Source: Clostridium carboxidivorans P7 (GTDB lineage: Bacteria > Bacillota > Clostridia > Clostridiales > Clostridiaceae). Taken from it: a stretch of DNA of 64,000 nucleotides. The stretch is taken from assembly GCF_001038625.1 (NCBI RefSeq), contig NZ_CP011803.1, positions 992,001-1,056,000 on the forward strand, given 5' to 3'. The position numbers and the translations under genes were made by a program. Below the pieces are notes generated by a model. That model saw only the letters and a program-made list of their open reading frames with translations, did no database searches and was not told the DNA's origin. Shown in pieces: positions 49,322-58,513 of this stretch (positions are counted from its first letter, which is position 1; each line of letters opens with the position of its first letter).

Positions 49322-50635
49322 ATGAAAAAAGCAATTTTATATTTGAACCAATTCTTTGGACAAATAGGTGGAGAAGATAAAGCAGATTTTCAACCAGAAA
49401 TAAGAGAAGGATTAGTTGGACCAGCTTTGGAATTAAACAAAGATCTTAAAGATGCTGAAGTAACTCACACAATAATATGTGGAGATAACTTTATGGGTTC
49501 CAATGAAAAAGAAGCAGTAGAAAAAATACTAGGATTTTTAGAGGGAAAAGAATTTGACATATTCTTTGCAGGACCTGCATTTCAAGCAGGTAGATATGGA
49601 AATGCTTGCGGAGTTATATGTAAAGCAGTAAAAGAGAAATTTAATGTACCAGTAATATCATCTATGCACATTGAAAATCCTGGTGTTGAGATGTTCAAAA
49701 AAGATGTTTACATCTTTATAGGTGGAAATAATGCTGGAAGAATGAGAAAAGATGTAAAGGCAATGGCTAACTTTGGAAATAAAATACTTAGTGGTGAAAA
49801 ACTTCTTTCTGCAGAAGAAGAAGGCTACTATGGAAGAGGCAAAAGACATCAAGTTTGGCTTGAATCAGGTAAACCAGCTGCTGATAGAGTAGTAGAAATG
49901 ATGATAAAGAAATTAAACGGTGAAAAATTTGAAACAGAACTTCCTATTCCTAAAATGGATAGAGTTCCAATAGCACCAGCTATTAAAGACTTAAGTAAGG
50001 CAACTATAGCTTGTGTAACAACTGGAGGTATAGTTCCTGTAGATAACCCTGATAGAATTCAATCTGCTTCAGCAACAAGATGGGGTAGATATGATGTGTC
50101 AAAGTTAGACAGATTAGAAGGTGGAGTATTCAAGACAATCCATGCAGGATTTGACCCAGCAGCAGCAGATGCAGATCCTAATGTAATAGTTCCATTGGAT
50201 GCTTTAAGAGCATACGAAAAAGAAGGAAAAATAGGCAAGCTTCATGAGTATTTCTATTCTACAGTTGGAACTGGAACTACTCAAGGAGAAGCTGCTAGAA
50301 TGGCAAGAGAAATTATTGTACATTTAAAGGAAGCCAATGTAAACGCAGTTGTACTAACGTCCACCTGAGGAACTTGTACACGTTGCGGTGCAACAATGGT
50401 AAAAGAAATTGAAAGAGCCGGATTCCCAGTTGTTCAAATGTGTAATTTAATTCCTGTAGCAACAACAGTAGGATCAAACAGAATAGTACCAACTATTTCT
50501 ATTCCATATCCACTTGGAAACCCTGCAGATTCTAAAGATCATCAGTGGAAATTAAGATATCACAGAGTAGGTGTAGCTTTAGACGCTCTTGCAACTGATA
50601 TTGAAGAACAAACTGTTTTTAAAGTAAAGATCTAA
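49322..50635 (+). CDS. grdH: Betaine (or related) reductase selenoprotein subunit of component B
   Basis: This is a 437-residue selenoprotein of the GrdB/GrdF/GrdH family with an in-frame TGA (50366-50368) encoding selenocysteine 349 in LTSTUGTCTRCGATM, a U-x-x-C motif. The frame continues intact to 50635 (ending EEQTVFKVKI), so the TGA is not a nonsense mutation; gene callers would split it. It takes substrate from GrdI, reductively cleaves the C-N bond and passes a carboxymethyl group to GrdA. It sits 15 bases after grdI. Which amine is used is inferred, not shown. Confidence 0.85.
50382..50394 (+). promoter_or_regulatory. Candidate bacterial SECIS hairpin in grdH
   Basis: GTTGC (50382-50386) pairs with GCAAC (50390-50394) around a GGT loop, starting 14 bases after the UGA. 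In bacteria the SelB-binding stem-loop lies just 3' of the UGA with a G-containing loop. The three-base loop is tight, so the exact pairing is uncertain. Confidence 0.45.
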
Positions 50636-50648
50636 ATCAGTTAGACAG

Positions 50649-50717
50649 AGAGCCAAAATCTGTGATTTTGTGAGAATTACTTGCTCAATTTAACAAAAAG
50701 AAAATGAGTTTTATATA
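50649..50717 (+). repeat. Dispersed repeat family B, copy 3 (worn)
   Basis: AGAGCCAAAATCTGTGATTTTG and the following TTACTTGCTC and GAGTTTTATATA match the reverse complement of copy 1 with more differences and a small deletion. It lies between grdH and the transporter gene. Confidence 0.6.
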
Positions 50718-50718
50718 A

Positions 50719-50756
50719 CTAAATAGGTCTTGTTAAAATGAATGAGACCTATTTAG
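50719..50756 (+). terminator. Hairpin between grdH and the BCCT gene
   Basis: CTAAATAGGTCT (50719-50730) pairs perfectly with AGACCTATTTAG (50745-50756), followed by ATTAGTTTTGTG. Its weak T-tail suggests an attenuator rather than a complete stop. Confidence 0.65.
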
Positions 50757-50785
50757 ATTAGTTTTGTGAAGGAGGAAAATTAATC

Positions 50786-52279
50786 ATGTCAAATGAACAA
50801 AAGTCAAAAGACCGCTCAGTTCTGTATGTCTCTGCAGGTATAGCTCTGGTATTTGTAGCATTTAGTATAATCCTGCCTTCTCAAATGGCTAAAACATCGA
50901 ATGGTGTGTTATCATTTTTAACTACTAATTTTGGTTGGCTATATCTTTTATCAGTATTTATATTTACAATATTTATATTTGTTATCGCTCTCAGCCGTTA
51001 CGGTAAAATTAAGCTGGGGAAAGATGATGAAAAACCGGAATTTACAACTTTCCAGTGGTTTACTATGCTATTTGGAGGGGGAATGGGAATCGGAATGGTT
51101 TTTTGGTCCATTGCTGAACCAATGATGCATTATGCAGCACCACCTGTAGCAAAGCCAGGGACTCCACAAGCTATGCATGATGCCATGAGAATTGTATTTA
51201 ATGATTTCGGTATTCATGTTTGGATTATTTACGGGGTTTGTGGTTTAGCTCTAGGCTATTTCCAGTATAGAAAAGGTCTTCCATGTTTAATCAGCTCAGC
51301 TTTCTATCCAATTCTTGGTGAGAAGGGTATTCGCGGACCTATTGGCAAAACTATCGATGTAATAGCGGTATTTGCGACTATGTTTGGCGTAGCTACTAGT
51401 TTGGGACTTGGGGCTGGTCAGATTGCAACAGGAATGCAATATATCTGGGGAATTAAAGCAACTCCTGGTCTTACTGCTATTGTTATCGCAGTCATGACAG
51501 TGATATTTACACTAGCTACTGTATCCGGACTACATAAGGGGCTGCAGGCTGTTGCTGACATAAAGATATGGCTTTCAATTGGATTTATGGTATTTATTTT
51601 CCTATTTGGTGGAATGGTATTTATACTAAATACTTTTACTCATACCCTTGGTGATTATCTTCAAAACTTTATCGGACAGAGTATGTGGATGGGCAATATT
51701 GAATGGACTAAAGCTTGGCCTGTATTCTACAGAGCGTGGTATATTGCATGGGCAGGATTTGTAGGTCAGTTTATAGCACGTGTTTCCAGAGGCCGTACTA
51801 TTCGTGAATTTATACTTGCATCAGTATTCTTGCCTTCTGGTTTCTGCTTCATATGGCTTGCAATCTATGGAGGAGCTGCATTTAATCTAGATGCAATATC
51901 AAACGGTGCTATCTCGGCAGCTGTTAAAAACGATATTTCGACTGCTCTCTTTGTAACATTGCAACAAATGCCACTATATGCTATTACTGCACCGTTGGCA
52001 CTTATCCTAATCATTACATCCTTTGCAGGAGCTGCTAATTCAGCTACGTATGTATTGAGCATGTTGACATCTGGAGGAGATGAGAATCCAAGTAAAAAAT
52101 TATGCGGATTCTGGGGAATTGCTCAGGGTGGTATCACTATAATGCTTATTCTAGTAGGAGGTACTGCTGCGATAAAGACACTTCAGACCGCTTCCATTGC
52201 TGCTGCCTTCCCGTTCATGCTGATTATGCTCGCTATGTGCTATACCATATTTAAGGCTCTTAAGGAAGAGAAAGTTTAA
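50786..52279 (+). CDS. BCCT-family betaine/choline/carnitine transporter
   Basis: This 497-residue transporter has twelve helices. The glycine-rich first-repeat motif GGGMGIGMVFWSIAEPMMHY and the helix-8 stretch WPVFYRAWYIAWAGFVGQFIARVSRGRT are family hallmarks. The latter has Arg and Ala where family members usually show Trp and Pro (FYWAWW...P), so its aromatic substrate cage may differ. It probably supplies the quaternary amine for the reductase encoded on both sides. It interrupts the grdHI to grdACD gene set and is followed 109 bases later by trxB. Confidence 0.9.
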   Translation: MSNEQKSKDRSVLYVSAGIALVFVAFSIILPSQMAKTSNGVLSFLTTNFGWLYLLSVFIFTIFIFVIALSRYGKIKLGKDDEKPEFTTFQWFTMLFGGGMGIGMVFWSIAEPMMHYAAPPVAKPGTPQAMHDAMRIVFNDFGIHVWIIYGVCGLALGYFQYRKGLPCLISSAFYPILGEKGIRGPIGKTIDVIAVFATMFGVATSLGLGAGQIATGMQYIWGIKATPGLTAIVIAVMTVIFTLATVSGLHKGLQAVADIKIWLSIGFMVFIFLFGGMVFILNTFTHTLGDYLQNFIGQSMWMGNIEWTKAWPVFYRAWYIAWAGFVGQFIARVSRGRTIREFILASVFLPSGFCFIWLAIYGGAAFNLDAISNGAISAAVKNDISTALFVTLQQMPLYAITAPLALILIITSFAGAANSATYVLSMLTSGGDENPSKKLCGFWGIAQGGITIMLILVGGTAAIKTLQTASIAAAFPFMLIMLAMCYTIFKALKEEKV

Positions 52280-52388
52280 AGAAGAAATATTAGTATGTAA
52301 AAAGTGGTAAATAAAAATTAGATTTATCTTAATAGTAAATAAATATTATTAAAATATTATTTAAAATATTAAGTAAAGAAGGTGCAAT

Positions 52389-53336
52389 ATGAATAATATT
52401 TATGATGTTATTATAATCGGTTCCGGTCCTGCAGGACTTTCTGCAGCTATATACTCAGCAAGAGCTAGACTAAAAACTTTGATACTAGAGAGAGTCAAAG
52501 TAGGCGGACAAATTGTAATTACAGATGAAGTAGCTAATTACCCAGGATCAGTTCAGCATGCTACAGGACCAAGTTTAATTGCTCGAATGGAAGAGCAGGT
52601 TGAAGGTTTTGGTGCTGAAAGAAAAAAAGATAACATAAAAGAAGTTGATTTTAGTGGAAAGATAAAAAAATTAAAAGGTGAGAATGAAGAATACTATGCT
52701 AAATCTGTAATTATTGCTACAGGAGCTAACCCTAGAAAAATTGGTTGTCCTGGAGAAAATGGACTGATAGGTAAAGGTGTATCTTACTGTGCAACTTGTG
52801 ATGCTGAATTCTTTGAGGGCTTAGAAGTTTTTGTAGTAGGTGGAGGAGATTCAGCTATTGAGGAAGCTATTTATTTAACAAAATTTGCTAAAAAGGTTAC
52901 TATAGTTCATAGAAGAGATGAATTAAGAGCTGCAAAATCAATACAAGAAAAGGCTTTTAAAAATCCTAAAATTGAAATAAAGTGGAACTCAGTAATCACT
53001 GAAATAAAAGGTGATGGAATAGTAGAGTCAGCAGTATTTAAGGATACTAAAACAGGCGAATTGAGCGAATATTTTGCAGATGAAGAAGATGGAACTTTTG
53101 GAATATTTGTATTCGTTGGTTATTTACCTACAAATCAATTAGTTAAAGAACTAGTTGATACTAGTGAAGCAGGATATATTATAACTAATGATAAGATGGA
53201 AACTAATATTGAAGGTGTATTTGCAGCAGGAGATATTAGAGAAAAACCATTAAGACAGGTAGTTACAGCTGCTGCTGATGGTGCTATAGCTGCTGTACAA
53301 GCAGAGAAATATATAGAAAAAAATTTTGAAGAATAG
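52389..53336 (+). CDS. trxB: Thioredoxin reductase
   Basis: This 315-residue flavoenzyme has an FAD-binding start [21 protein letters not shown], an NADPH motif [15 protein letters not shown] and the redox pair CATC (C134, C137). It reduces the thioredoxin encoded 14 bases later using NADPH, providing electrons for the selenoprotein GrdA. The trxB-trxA-grdA order is usual for glycine/betaine reductase clusters. Confidence 0.93.
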   Translation: MNNIYDVIIIGSGPAGLSAAIYSARARLKTLILERVKVGGQIVITDEVANYPGSVQHATGPSLIARMEEQVEGFGAERKKDNIKEVDFSGKIKKLKGENEEYYAKSVIIATGANPRKIGCPGENGLIGKGVSYCATCDAEFFEGLEVFVVGGGDSAIEEAIYLTKFAKKVTIVHRRDELRAAKSIQEKAFKNPKIEIKWNSVITEIKGDGIVESAVFKDTKTGELSEYFADEEDGTFGIFVFVGYLPTNQLVKELVDTSEAGYIITNDKMETNIEGVFAAGDIREKPLRQVVTAAADGAIAAVQAEKYIEKNFEE

Positions 53337-53350
53337 AAGGTGAAGTTAAT

Positions 53351-53674
53351 ATGATAATTTTAGACAAAGAGACATTTAATGGTGAGGTTTTAGAATCTGA
53401 AGGTTATACACTTGTCGATTATTATGGAGATGGTTGTGTACCTTGTCAGGCTTTGTTGCCAGATATAGAAGAATTATCAGTTAAATTTGAAGGAAAAGTT
53501 AAATTCTGCAAGTTAAATACTACAAAGGCTAGAAGATTAGCTATTTCACAAAGAGTACTGGGACTCCCTACAATTATACTTTATAAAGATGGACAAAAAA
53601 TTGAAGAAGTTATAAAAGAAGATGCTACAAAAGCAAACATTGAAGCAATGATAGTTAAACATATTGGTGCTTAA
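53351..53674 (+). CDS. trxA: Thioredoxin of the reductase cluster, CVPC active site
   Basis: This 107-residue thioredoxin has the active site GCVPCQ (C29 and C32). The usual thioredoxin sequence is W-C-G-P-C; here the preceding residue is Gly and the second position is Val. This variant is a feature of Grd-associated thioredoxins and probably tunes the redox potential for reducing the selenocysteine of GrdA. The rest of the fold ([17 protein letters not shown] with the cis-Pro) is normal. Confidence 0.92.
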   Translation: MIILDKETFNGEVLESEGYTLVDYYGDGCVPCQALLPDIEELSVKFEGKVKFCKLNTTKARRLAISQRVLGLPTIILYKDGQKIEEVIKEDATKANIEAMIVKHIGA

Positions 53675-53703
53675 TTAAGTATATTATACAAGGAGGAAGA
53701 ATA

Positions 53704-54180
53704 ATGAGTTTATTAGAAGGAAAAAAAATAATTGCAATAGGTGACAGGGATGGAATTCCAGGTCCAGCTATCGAAGAATGTGCTAAAAGTGCGAAGGCAG
53801 AAGTTGTATTTGCTTCCACAGAATGCTTTGTTTGAACAGCCGCAGGTGCTATGGATCTGGAGATCCAACAAAGAGTAATTGATTTAACTTCAAAATATGG
53901 TGCTGAAAATGTGATTGTGTTAATAGGAGGAGCTGAAGCAGAGGCTTCAGGACTATCAGCAGAAACTGTAGCTGCTGGAGATCCAACTTTTGCAGGACCA
54001 CTTGCAGGAATTGCATTAGGTCTTGGAGTGTATCATGTAGTAGAACCAGAAATTAAAGATGAATTTGATGCAGCTGTTTATGATGAACAATGTGGAATGA
54101 TGGAAATGGTTCTTGATGTTGATGCAATTATTAGTGAAGTAAAGCCTATTAGAGATGAATATTCAAAGTACAATAAATAG
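53704..54180 (+). CDS. grdA: Glycine/sarcosine/betaine reductase selenoprotein A
   Basis: This 158-residue selenoprotein has an in-frame TGA at 53833-53835 for selenocysteine 44 in [15 protein letters not shown]; the C-F-V-U motif is diagnostic for GrdA. Everything before and after is in one frame ([20 protein letters not shown] to [10 protein letters not shown]), so any shorter ORF calling from residue 50 is an artefact. It carries the Se-carboxymethyl group from component B to component C, where acetyl phosphate is formed, and is then reduced by thioredoxin. GGAGGAAG precedes the ATG. Confidence 0.96.
53852..53867 (+). promoter_or_regulatory. Candidate SECIS hairpin in grdA
   Basis: TGGATC (53852-53857) pairs perfectly with GATCCA (53862-53867) around a TGGA loop, starting 17 bases after the UGA. 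Distance and G-containing loop suit a bacterial SECIS bound by SelB. Confidence 0.6.
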
Positions 54181-54209
54181 TTATAGGCAACTTTAACGGT
54201 CTAAAAATG

Positions 54210-54235
54210 GCATGCAGAAATGCATGCTGTTTTTG
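54210..54235 (+). terminator. GAAA-tetraloop hairpin between grdA and grdC
   Basis: GCATGCA (54210-54216) pairs perfectly with TGCATGC (54221-54227) around GAAA, followed by TGTTTTTG. The short stem and tetraloop suggest a partial terminator that would raise GrdA over GrdC and GrdD. Confidence 0.7.
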
Positions 54236-54275
54236 AATATACAATAACTGAACATAATGAATGGAGGTTTTAAAA

Positions 54276-55814
54276 ATGAGTTTTCCAGTAATAAAAAAAG
54301 CGGCTTATGTATTAGTAAATACACCAGATATGATATTGCACAATGGTACTACTCAAACCTTAGAAAGAGAAACAAATCCAGAATCAGAATATTTAAAGGA
54401 GATACCAAATCACTTAAGATCTTTTGAAGATGTTGTTAGTTATGCACCAAATCAAACTTACATTGGAAACATGACTCCAGAAGAATTAAGTGAAAGAAAA
54501 AGACCATGGTATGATGAAAAGGTTGAAGGTTTATCTAGATTTGGTAAGTTTGGTGAAATCATGCCTCAGGATGAATTCTATGGTTTGATGAAGATAAGTG
54601 ATGTATTTGATCTTGTTTTATTAGAGAAGAATTTCACAGAGTCTGTTAGAGAAAAGTTTAAGTCTCATGCTGTTTTAAAGATTAAAGCAGATGAATTAAA
54701 AGAAGGAATTGACTTATCTGAAATAGAAAAGCTGTTAGAAAATCATGTAGCTGAAGGATTATATGATAATGGCAAGCTTGTTGGTTGTGTAAAAAGAGCT
54801 CATGAGTTTGATAAAAATCTAACTTCACATATTATTGTTGAAAATTTAGCTGTTAAGGCTTCAGGAGTTCTTGCATTAATGCATCTGGTAAAGAATTCAG
54901 GAGTAGATGTTAATGAGGTAGAATACCTAATTGAATGTTCAGAAGAAGCTATAGGTGATATGAATCAGAGAGGCGGCGGAAACATAGCTAAGGCTTGCGG
55001 TGAAATTGCAGGAATTAAAGGTGCTACAGGCTCAGATATGAGAGGCTTTTGTGCTGGTCCTTCACATTCAATAGTTGCAGCAGCAGCATTGGTTAAAGCT
55101 GGAATTTATAAAAATGTAATAGTTTTTGCTGGTGGAGCTACTGCTAAGCTTGGAATGAATGGTAAAGATCATGTTAAGAAGGGATTACCTGTTTTAGAAG
55201 ATTGCTTAGGAGGATTTGCAATACTAATATCTGAAAATGATGGTGTAAGTCCAATATTAAGAACAGATGTAATAGGAAGACATAGCATTGGACATGGTGC
55301 TGCACCACAAGCAGTTTTGGAAGCATTGGTTTCGGATCCATTAAGTAAGAATGGACTAAAAATTACAGATGTTGATAAATTTGCTCCAGAACTTCAAACT
55401 CCAGATTTAACAGAACCAGCAGGAGCAGGAGATGTTCCAACTCAAAACTATAAGATGATAGGAGCTTTAGCAGTAAAGAGCGGGCAATTAGAGAGAAAAG
55501 AGTTAGCAAATTTTGTTGTAAAACATGGATACCCAGGATATGCACCAACACAGGGTCATATACCATCAGGAGTACCTATAATTGGTCATGGTATTGAACA
55601 TATAATGGCAGGAAAATTAAATAACTTTATGTTAATAGGAAAAGGAAGCTTGTTCTTAGGAAGAATGACTAACTTGTTCGATGGAATTTCAATATTAGTT
55701 GATAAGAATACTGGCGCATCAGAAAGTGACGAAGCTTCAGTTTCAAAAGAAGAAATTAAGAACATGATAGCTGAAGAATTGAAAAAATTTGCATCTAAAA
55801 TGATGGAAGAATAA
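54276..55814 (+). CDS. grdC: Glycine/sarcosine/betaine reductase component C, beta subunit
   Basis: This 512-residue protein starts MSFPVIKKAAYVLVNTPDM. The ATG at 54276 is preferred because TGGAGG lies 8 bases before it, while an ATG at 54261 overlaps the site. It is homologous to beta-ketoacyl synthase-type folds (FCAGPSHSIVAAAALVKAGI). Together with GrdD it takes the ketene-equivalent from GrdA and releases acetyl phosphate. The long GGN-rich middle (NQRGGGNIAKACGEIAGIKG) is family-specific. Confidence 0.93.
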   Translation: MSFPVIKKAAYVLVNTPDMILHNGTTQTLERETNPESEYLKEIPNHLRSFEDVVSYAPNQTYIGNMTPEELSERKRPWYDEKVEGLSRFGKFGEIMPQDEFYGLMKISDVFDLVLLEKNFTESVREKFKSHAVLKIKADELKEGIDLSEIEKLLENHVAEGLYDNGKLVGCVKRAHEFDKNLTSHIIVENLAVKASGVLALMHLVKNSGVDVNEVEYLIECSEEAIGDMNQRGGGNIAKACGEIAGIKGATGSDMRGFCAGPSHSIVAAAALVKAGIYKNVIVFAGGATAKLGMNGKDHVKKGLPVLEDCLGGFAILISENDGVSPILRTDVIGRHSIGHGAAPQAVLEALVSDPLSKNGLKITDVDKFAPELQTPDLTEPAGAGDVPTQNYKMIGALAVKSGQLERKELANFVVKHGYPGYAPTQGHIPSGVPIIGHGIEHIMAGKLNNFMLIGKGSLFLGRMTNLFDGISILVDKNTGASESDEASVSKEEIKNMIAEELKKFASKMMEE

Positions 55815-55905
55815 AGAATGGTTCATGTAGATGAAAGAACGTTCTTGATTAATTATAGATATAATTAATTATTGAATAGATGCTAATAAAAAAGGAGGGA
55901 GCAAC

Positions 55906-57060
55906 GTGGAGCAAACTAAAAAAGTAATTGCAGAAGTATTTAGTGAAATAGCTGATGGAATTATAAGTGGAAGCTTCGGAAAAAGAGTTAAAATTGGATT
56001 AACCACTTTTGGTTCAGAACATGGTGTTGAAGAGATGGTAAAAGCGGCAGCACTTGCCAAGAGCAAATATGGTGATTTTGATATAGTTTTAATTGGACCT
56101 AAAGTTGAAGGTGACTTTGAGGTAGTTGAAGTTAGTGATGCTGAAGAAGGACATAAAAAAATGGTAGAATTATTAGATAATAAAGTAATAGATGGATGCG
56201 TCACTCAGCATTTCGATTTTCCTATAGGAGTATCAACAGTTGGAAAAGTTATTGCACCAGGTTTAGGAAGAGAAATGATAATTGCCACAACTACAGGAAC
56301 AACAGCCACTCATAGAGTTGAAGGAATGATTAAAAACACTATAAATGGAATAGCCGTTGCAAAAGCCTGCGGTATTGAAAATCCTAAGGTTGGCATATTA
56401 AATGTGGATGGAGCTAGAGGTGTTGAGAGAGCACTTAAAGAATTGCAAAGCAGAGGATATAAGTTTACTTTTAGTGAATCCTTGAGAGCTGATGGAGGTT
56501 CAGTCATGAGAGGAAATGACCTGCTGGCAGGAACACCTGATGTTATGGTTTGTGATTCATTGACAGGAAATTTATTAATAAAGATATTTGCTTCATATAC
56601 AACAGGAGGAAACTATGAAACTACTGGATATGGATATGGTCCAGGAGTAGGAGAAGGCTATGGTAAGATAATTAATATAGTATCAAGAGCATCTGGAGCT
56701 CCATTAATTTGTGAAGCATTAAAATATTGTGCACTTTCTGCAAAAAATAATTTAGTACAGCTTGCTGATATTGAGTATAAAAATGCTAATGCAGCAGGTT
56801 TAAAAGAAGTAATAGGAAAAATACTTGAAAAAGATAAACCAGCAGCTGCAGCAGAAGAAGTTAAGATGCCACCTAAAAAAGTAGTAACCTACGGAATACC
56901 TGGAATTGATATTCTTGAGCTTGAAGATGCTTGTAGATCACTTTGGAAGGAAGGAATATATTCTGAGAGCGGAATGGGATGCACTGGTCCAATAGTTTTG
57001 GTAAGTGAAGATGAAAGCGAAAACGCTGTTAATATACTTATAAAGAATGGATTTAAGTAG
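55906..57060 (+). CDS. grdD: Glycine/sarcosine/betaine reductase component C, alpha subunit
   Basis: This 384-residue protein starts at GTG with a strong AAGGAGGGAGC site. It is related to phosphate acyltransferase PlsX/Pta-like folds (TTFGSEHGVEEMVKAA, GDFDIVLIGP). The near-terminal SGMGCTGPIV contains Cys359, the residue reported to carry the acetyl group in this family. With GrdC it produces acetyl phosphate, which acetate kinase converts into ATP. Confidence 0.93.
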   Translation: MEQTKKVIAEVFSEIADGIISGSFGKRVKIGLTTFGSEHGVEEMVKAAALAKSKYGDFDIVLIGPKVEGDFEVVEVSDAEEGHKKMVELLDNKVIDGCVTQHFDFPIGVSTVGKVIAPGLGREMIIATTTGTTATHRVEGMIKNTINGIAVAKACGIENPKVGILNVDGARGVERALKELQSRGYKFTFSESLRADGGSVMRGNDLLAGTPDVMVCDSLTGNLLIKIFASYTTGGNYETTGYGYGPGVGEGYGKIINIVSRASGAPLICEALKYCALSAKNNLVQLADIEYKNANAAGLKEVIGKILEKDKPAAAAEEVKMPPKKVVTYGIPGIDILELEDACRSLWKEGIYSESGMGCTGPIVLVSEDESENAVNILIKNGFK

Positions 57061-57095
57061 TCCTAATTTAAGGCCTTTTATATTAAGGTGATTTT

Positions 57096-57656
57096 ATGGG
57101 AGAAAAAATAAAAATATGGACCAGACAAGATGCAAGCATTCTTGACATTTTAGAAGATGAAGGAAGATATATTGCAAAAAGAGAATATATAGAACGTAAA
57201 ATGGAAGATTGTGCAAAATATTATCTTGAGGTGTATTCTTGGTACACTAGGAAAGCAAGTGAAATAGTTGATAAACCTCAGGATGTAAAATATCCTATAT
57301 GGGTTTCAGTAACTTCTGATTTTATGCTTCAACAGACGCCTGATACGGTTATATTAGAGCTTTTAGTGGATAAGAATTTGGTTATTGTAACGGATTCAGA
57401 AAAATGGGGCAGAATAGTTAATTTATGGTATGTTCCGCTAAATAAGAAGGATGAAGATGCATATGATAAAAAACTTGAAGATTATGGAATATCAAATCAC
57501 TCAAATGCATATATGAGCAGTTTTTATCCTCAACTTAAAAGTGAAATAATAAAAAGCTGGAACAGACTATTTGATAATTCTTATTCATTGTCAGATTTGA
57601 AGCAGGGTACAATTTGGGAGGTGAAAAAAGAATGGGTGCAAAGAGTGATAAGATAA
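57096..57656 (+). CDS. DUF3841-like protein 1
   Basis: This 186-residue soluble protein starts MGEKIKIWTRQDASILDILE and has the pattern IKIWTRQ-x(n)-EGRYIAKREYI, then AKYYLEVYSWYTRKASE and SEKWGRIVNLWYVPLNKKDE, which I recognise as DUF3841-like (family of unknown function). No catalytic motif is evident. It follows grdD after 35 bases, belongs to the operon, and overlaps its own paralogue by 25 bases. Confidence 0.75.
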   Translation: MGEKIKIWTRQDASILDILEDEGRYIAKREYIERKMEDCAKYYLEVYSWYTRKASEIVDKPQDVKYPIWVSVTSDFMLQQTPDTVILELLVDKNLVIVTDSEKWGRIVNLWYVPLNKKDEDAYDKKLEDYGISNHSNAYMSSFYPQLKSEIIKSWNRLFDNSYSLSDLKQGTIWEVKKEWVQRVIR

Positions 57657-58225
57657 TATTGTATACTTCCCAAAGTCCCATAGTTATTAAAACTTTACTT
57701 GAACAGAAGGTATGCCATGTAAAAAGAGAATATATTGTAAAAAAGTATCAAGAGGTTTCCAGTATATTTTTAGAGGCATATAATTGGTATATAAATAAAG
57801 CACAAAATATTGTGAAAAAGCCTGAACAGGCTGAGTATCCATTTTGGACACATAATAAAATAGATTATGCTGGATGGTATCCAGGCAATTACCTGCTTTC
57901 TTTGGAAGTGCCTGTAGAAGAATGTGTTTTTTTTAGAGCTGAAGATTGGAATAAGATTTTAAATCTAAAATATTTAGCTGCTGATGAAAAAGATGAAAGA
58001 ATACACAAAGATATGTTGACAAAGTTTAATATTTCAATTGAGTCAGACATATTTACCAAGCCTTTTTATCCAAATTTGAAATCAGAAGTAAAAAGAAGCT
58101 GGGATAATTTATTTAAATATCATGAGTTAATAAAGTTTGGAGACATGCAGGAAAAAAATTTACAAGCAGGTTTATGGGAACTTAGAAAAGAGTGGATTAT
58201 TGATATTAAAGAAAATAACCTCTAG
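57632..58225 (+). CDS. DUF3841-like protein 2 (tandem paralogue)
   Basis: This 197-residue protein is homologous to the preceding gene product: VKREYIVKKYQEVSSIFLEAYNWYINKAQ corresponds to AKREYIERKMEDCAKYYLEVYSWYTRKAS. The start at the ATG 57632 (MGAKSDKII) is used because GGAGGTG is upstream within the first gene. The pair probably acts as a heterodimer or on two targets (inference). Function unknown. Confidence 0.72.
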   Translation: MGAKSDKIILYTSQSPIVIKTLLEQKVCHVKREYIVKKYQEVSSIFLEAYNWYINKAQNIVKKPEQAEYPFWTHNKIDYAGWYPGNYLLSLEVPVEECVFFRAEDWNKILNLKYLAADEKDERIHKDMLTKFNISIESDIFTKPFYPNLKSEVKRSWDNLFKYHELIKFGDMQEKNLQAGLWELRKEWIIDIKENNL

Positions 58226-58315
58226 ATATAAAGTTTTACATAATCTATTGATAATTGTTTAATGATGAAATGACCACTAAGCAATTATGAGATTAAGTAA
58301 TACTTGCAAGATTTT

Positions 58316-58400
58316 TAGTTGAGAATTTACAGTGAAGAATGGTTTGACTTGAAAAACATTTAGCTTATTAATCGCTGTTAGTTCTCAACTATTTATTTTT
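58316..58400 (+). terminator. Long hairpin after the DUF3841-like genes
   Basis: TAGTTGAGAA (58316-58325) pairs perfectly with TTCTCAACTA (58382-58391), with inner CAG/CTG pairing. About 50 bases lie in the loop and TTTATTTTT follows. It may be a terminator with a structured leader, or a small RNA. The 234-base gap otherwise holds no gene. Confidence 0.6.
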
Positions 58401-58513
58401 AAATTTATTGCATATGGTAAGTTAAATGAAAGCTAGGATTCGATGAGCTTTTAAAATGCATGCTAAGTTTTGGGGATACTAATAATTCAAGAAATATAAT
58501 CGGAGGAATAGGT

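Noticed and set aside
50366-50368. Apparent stop splitting one gene into two ORFs (49322-50368 and 50396-50635)
   Set aside because: The TGA sits in the family motif L-T-S-T-U-G-T-C and the frame continues; a tRNA-Sec gene is present. It is a selenocysteine codon, not a frameshift or pseudogene.
53833-53835. grdA seeming to start at 53851 as a 109-residue protein
   Set aside because: The in-frame start at 53704 with a ribosome site and the C-F-V-U motif show a 158-residue selenoprotein.
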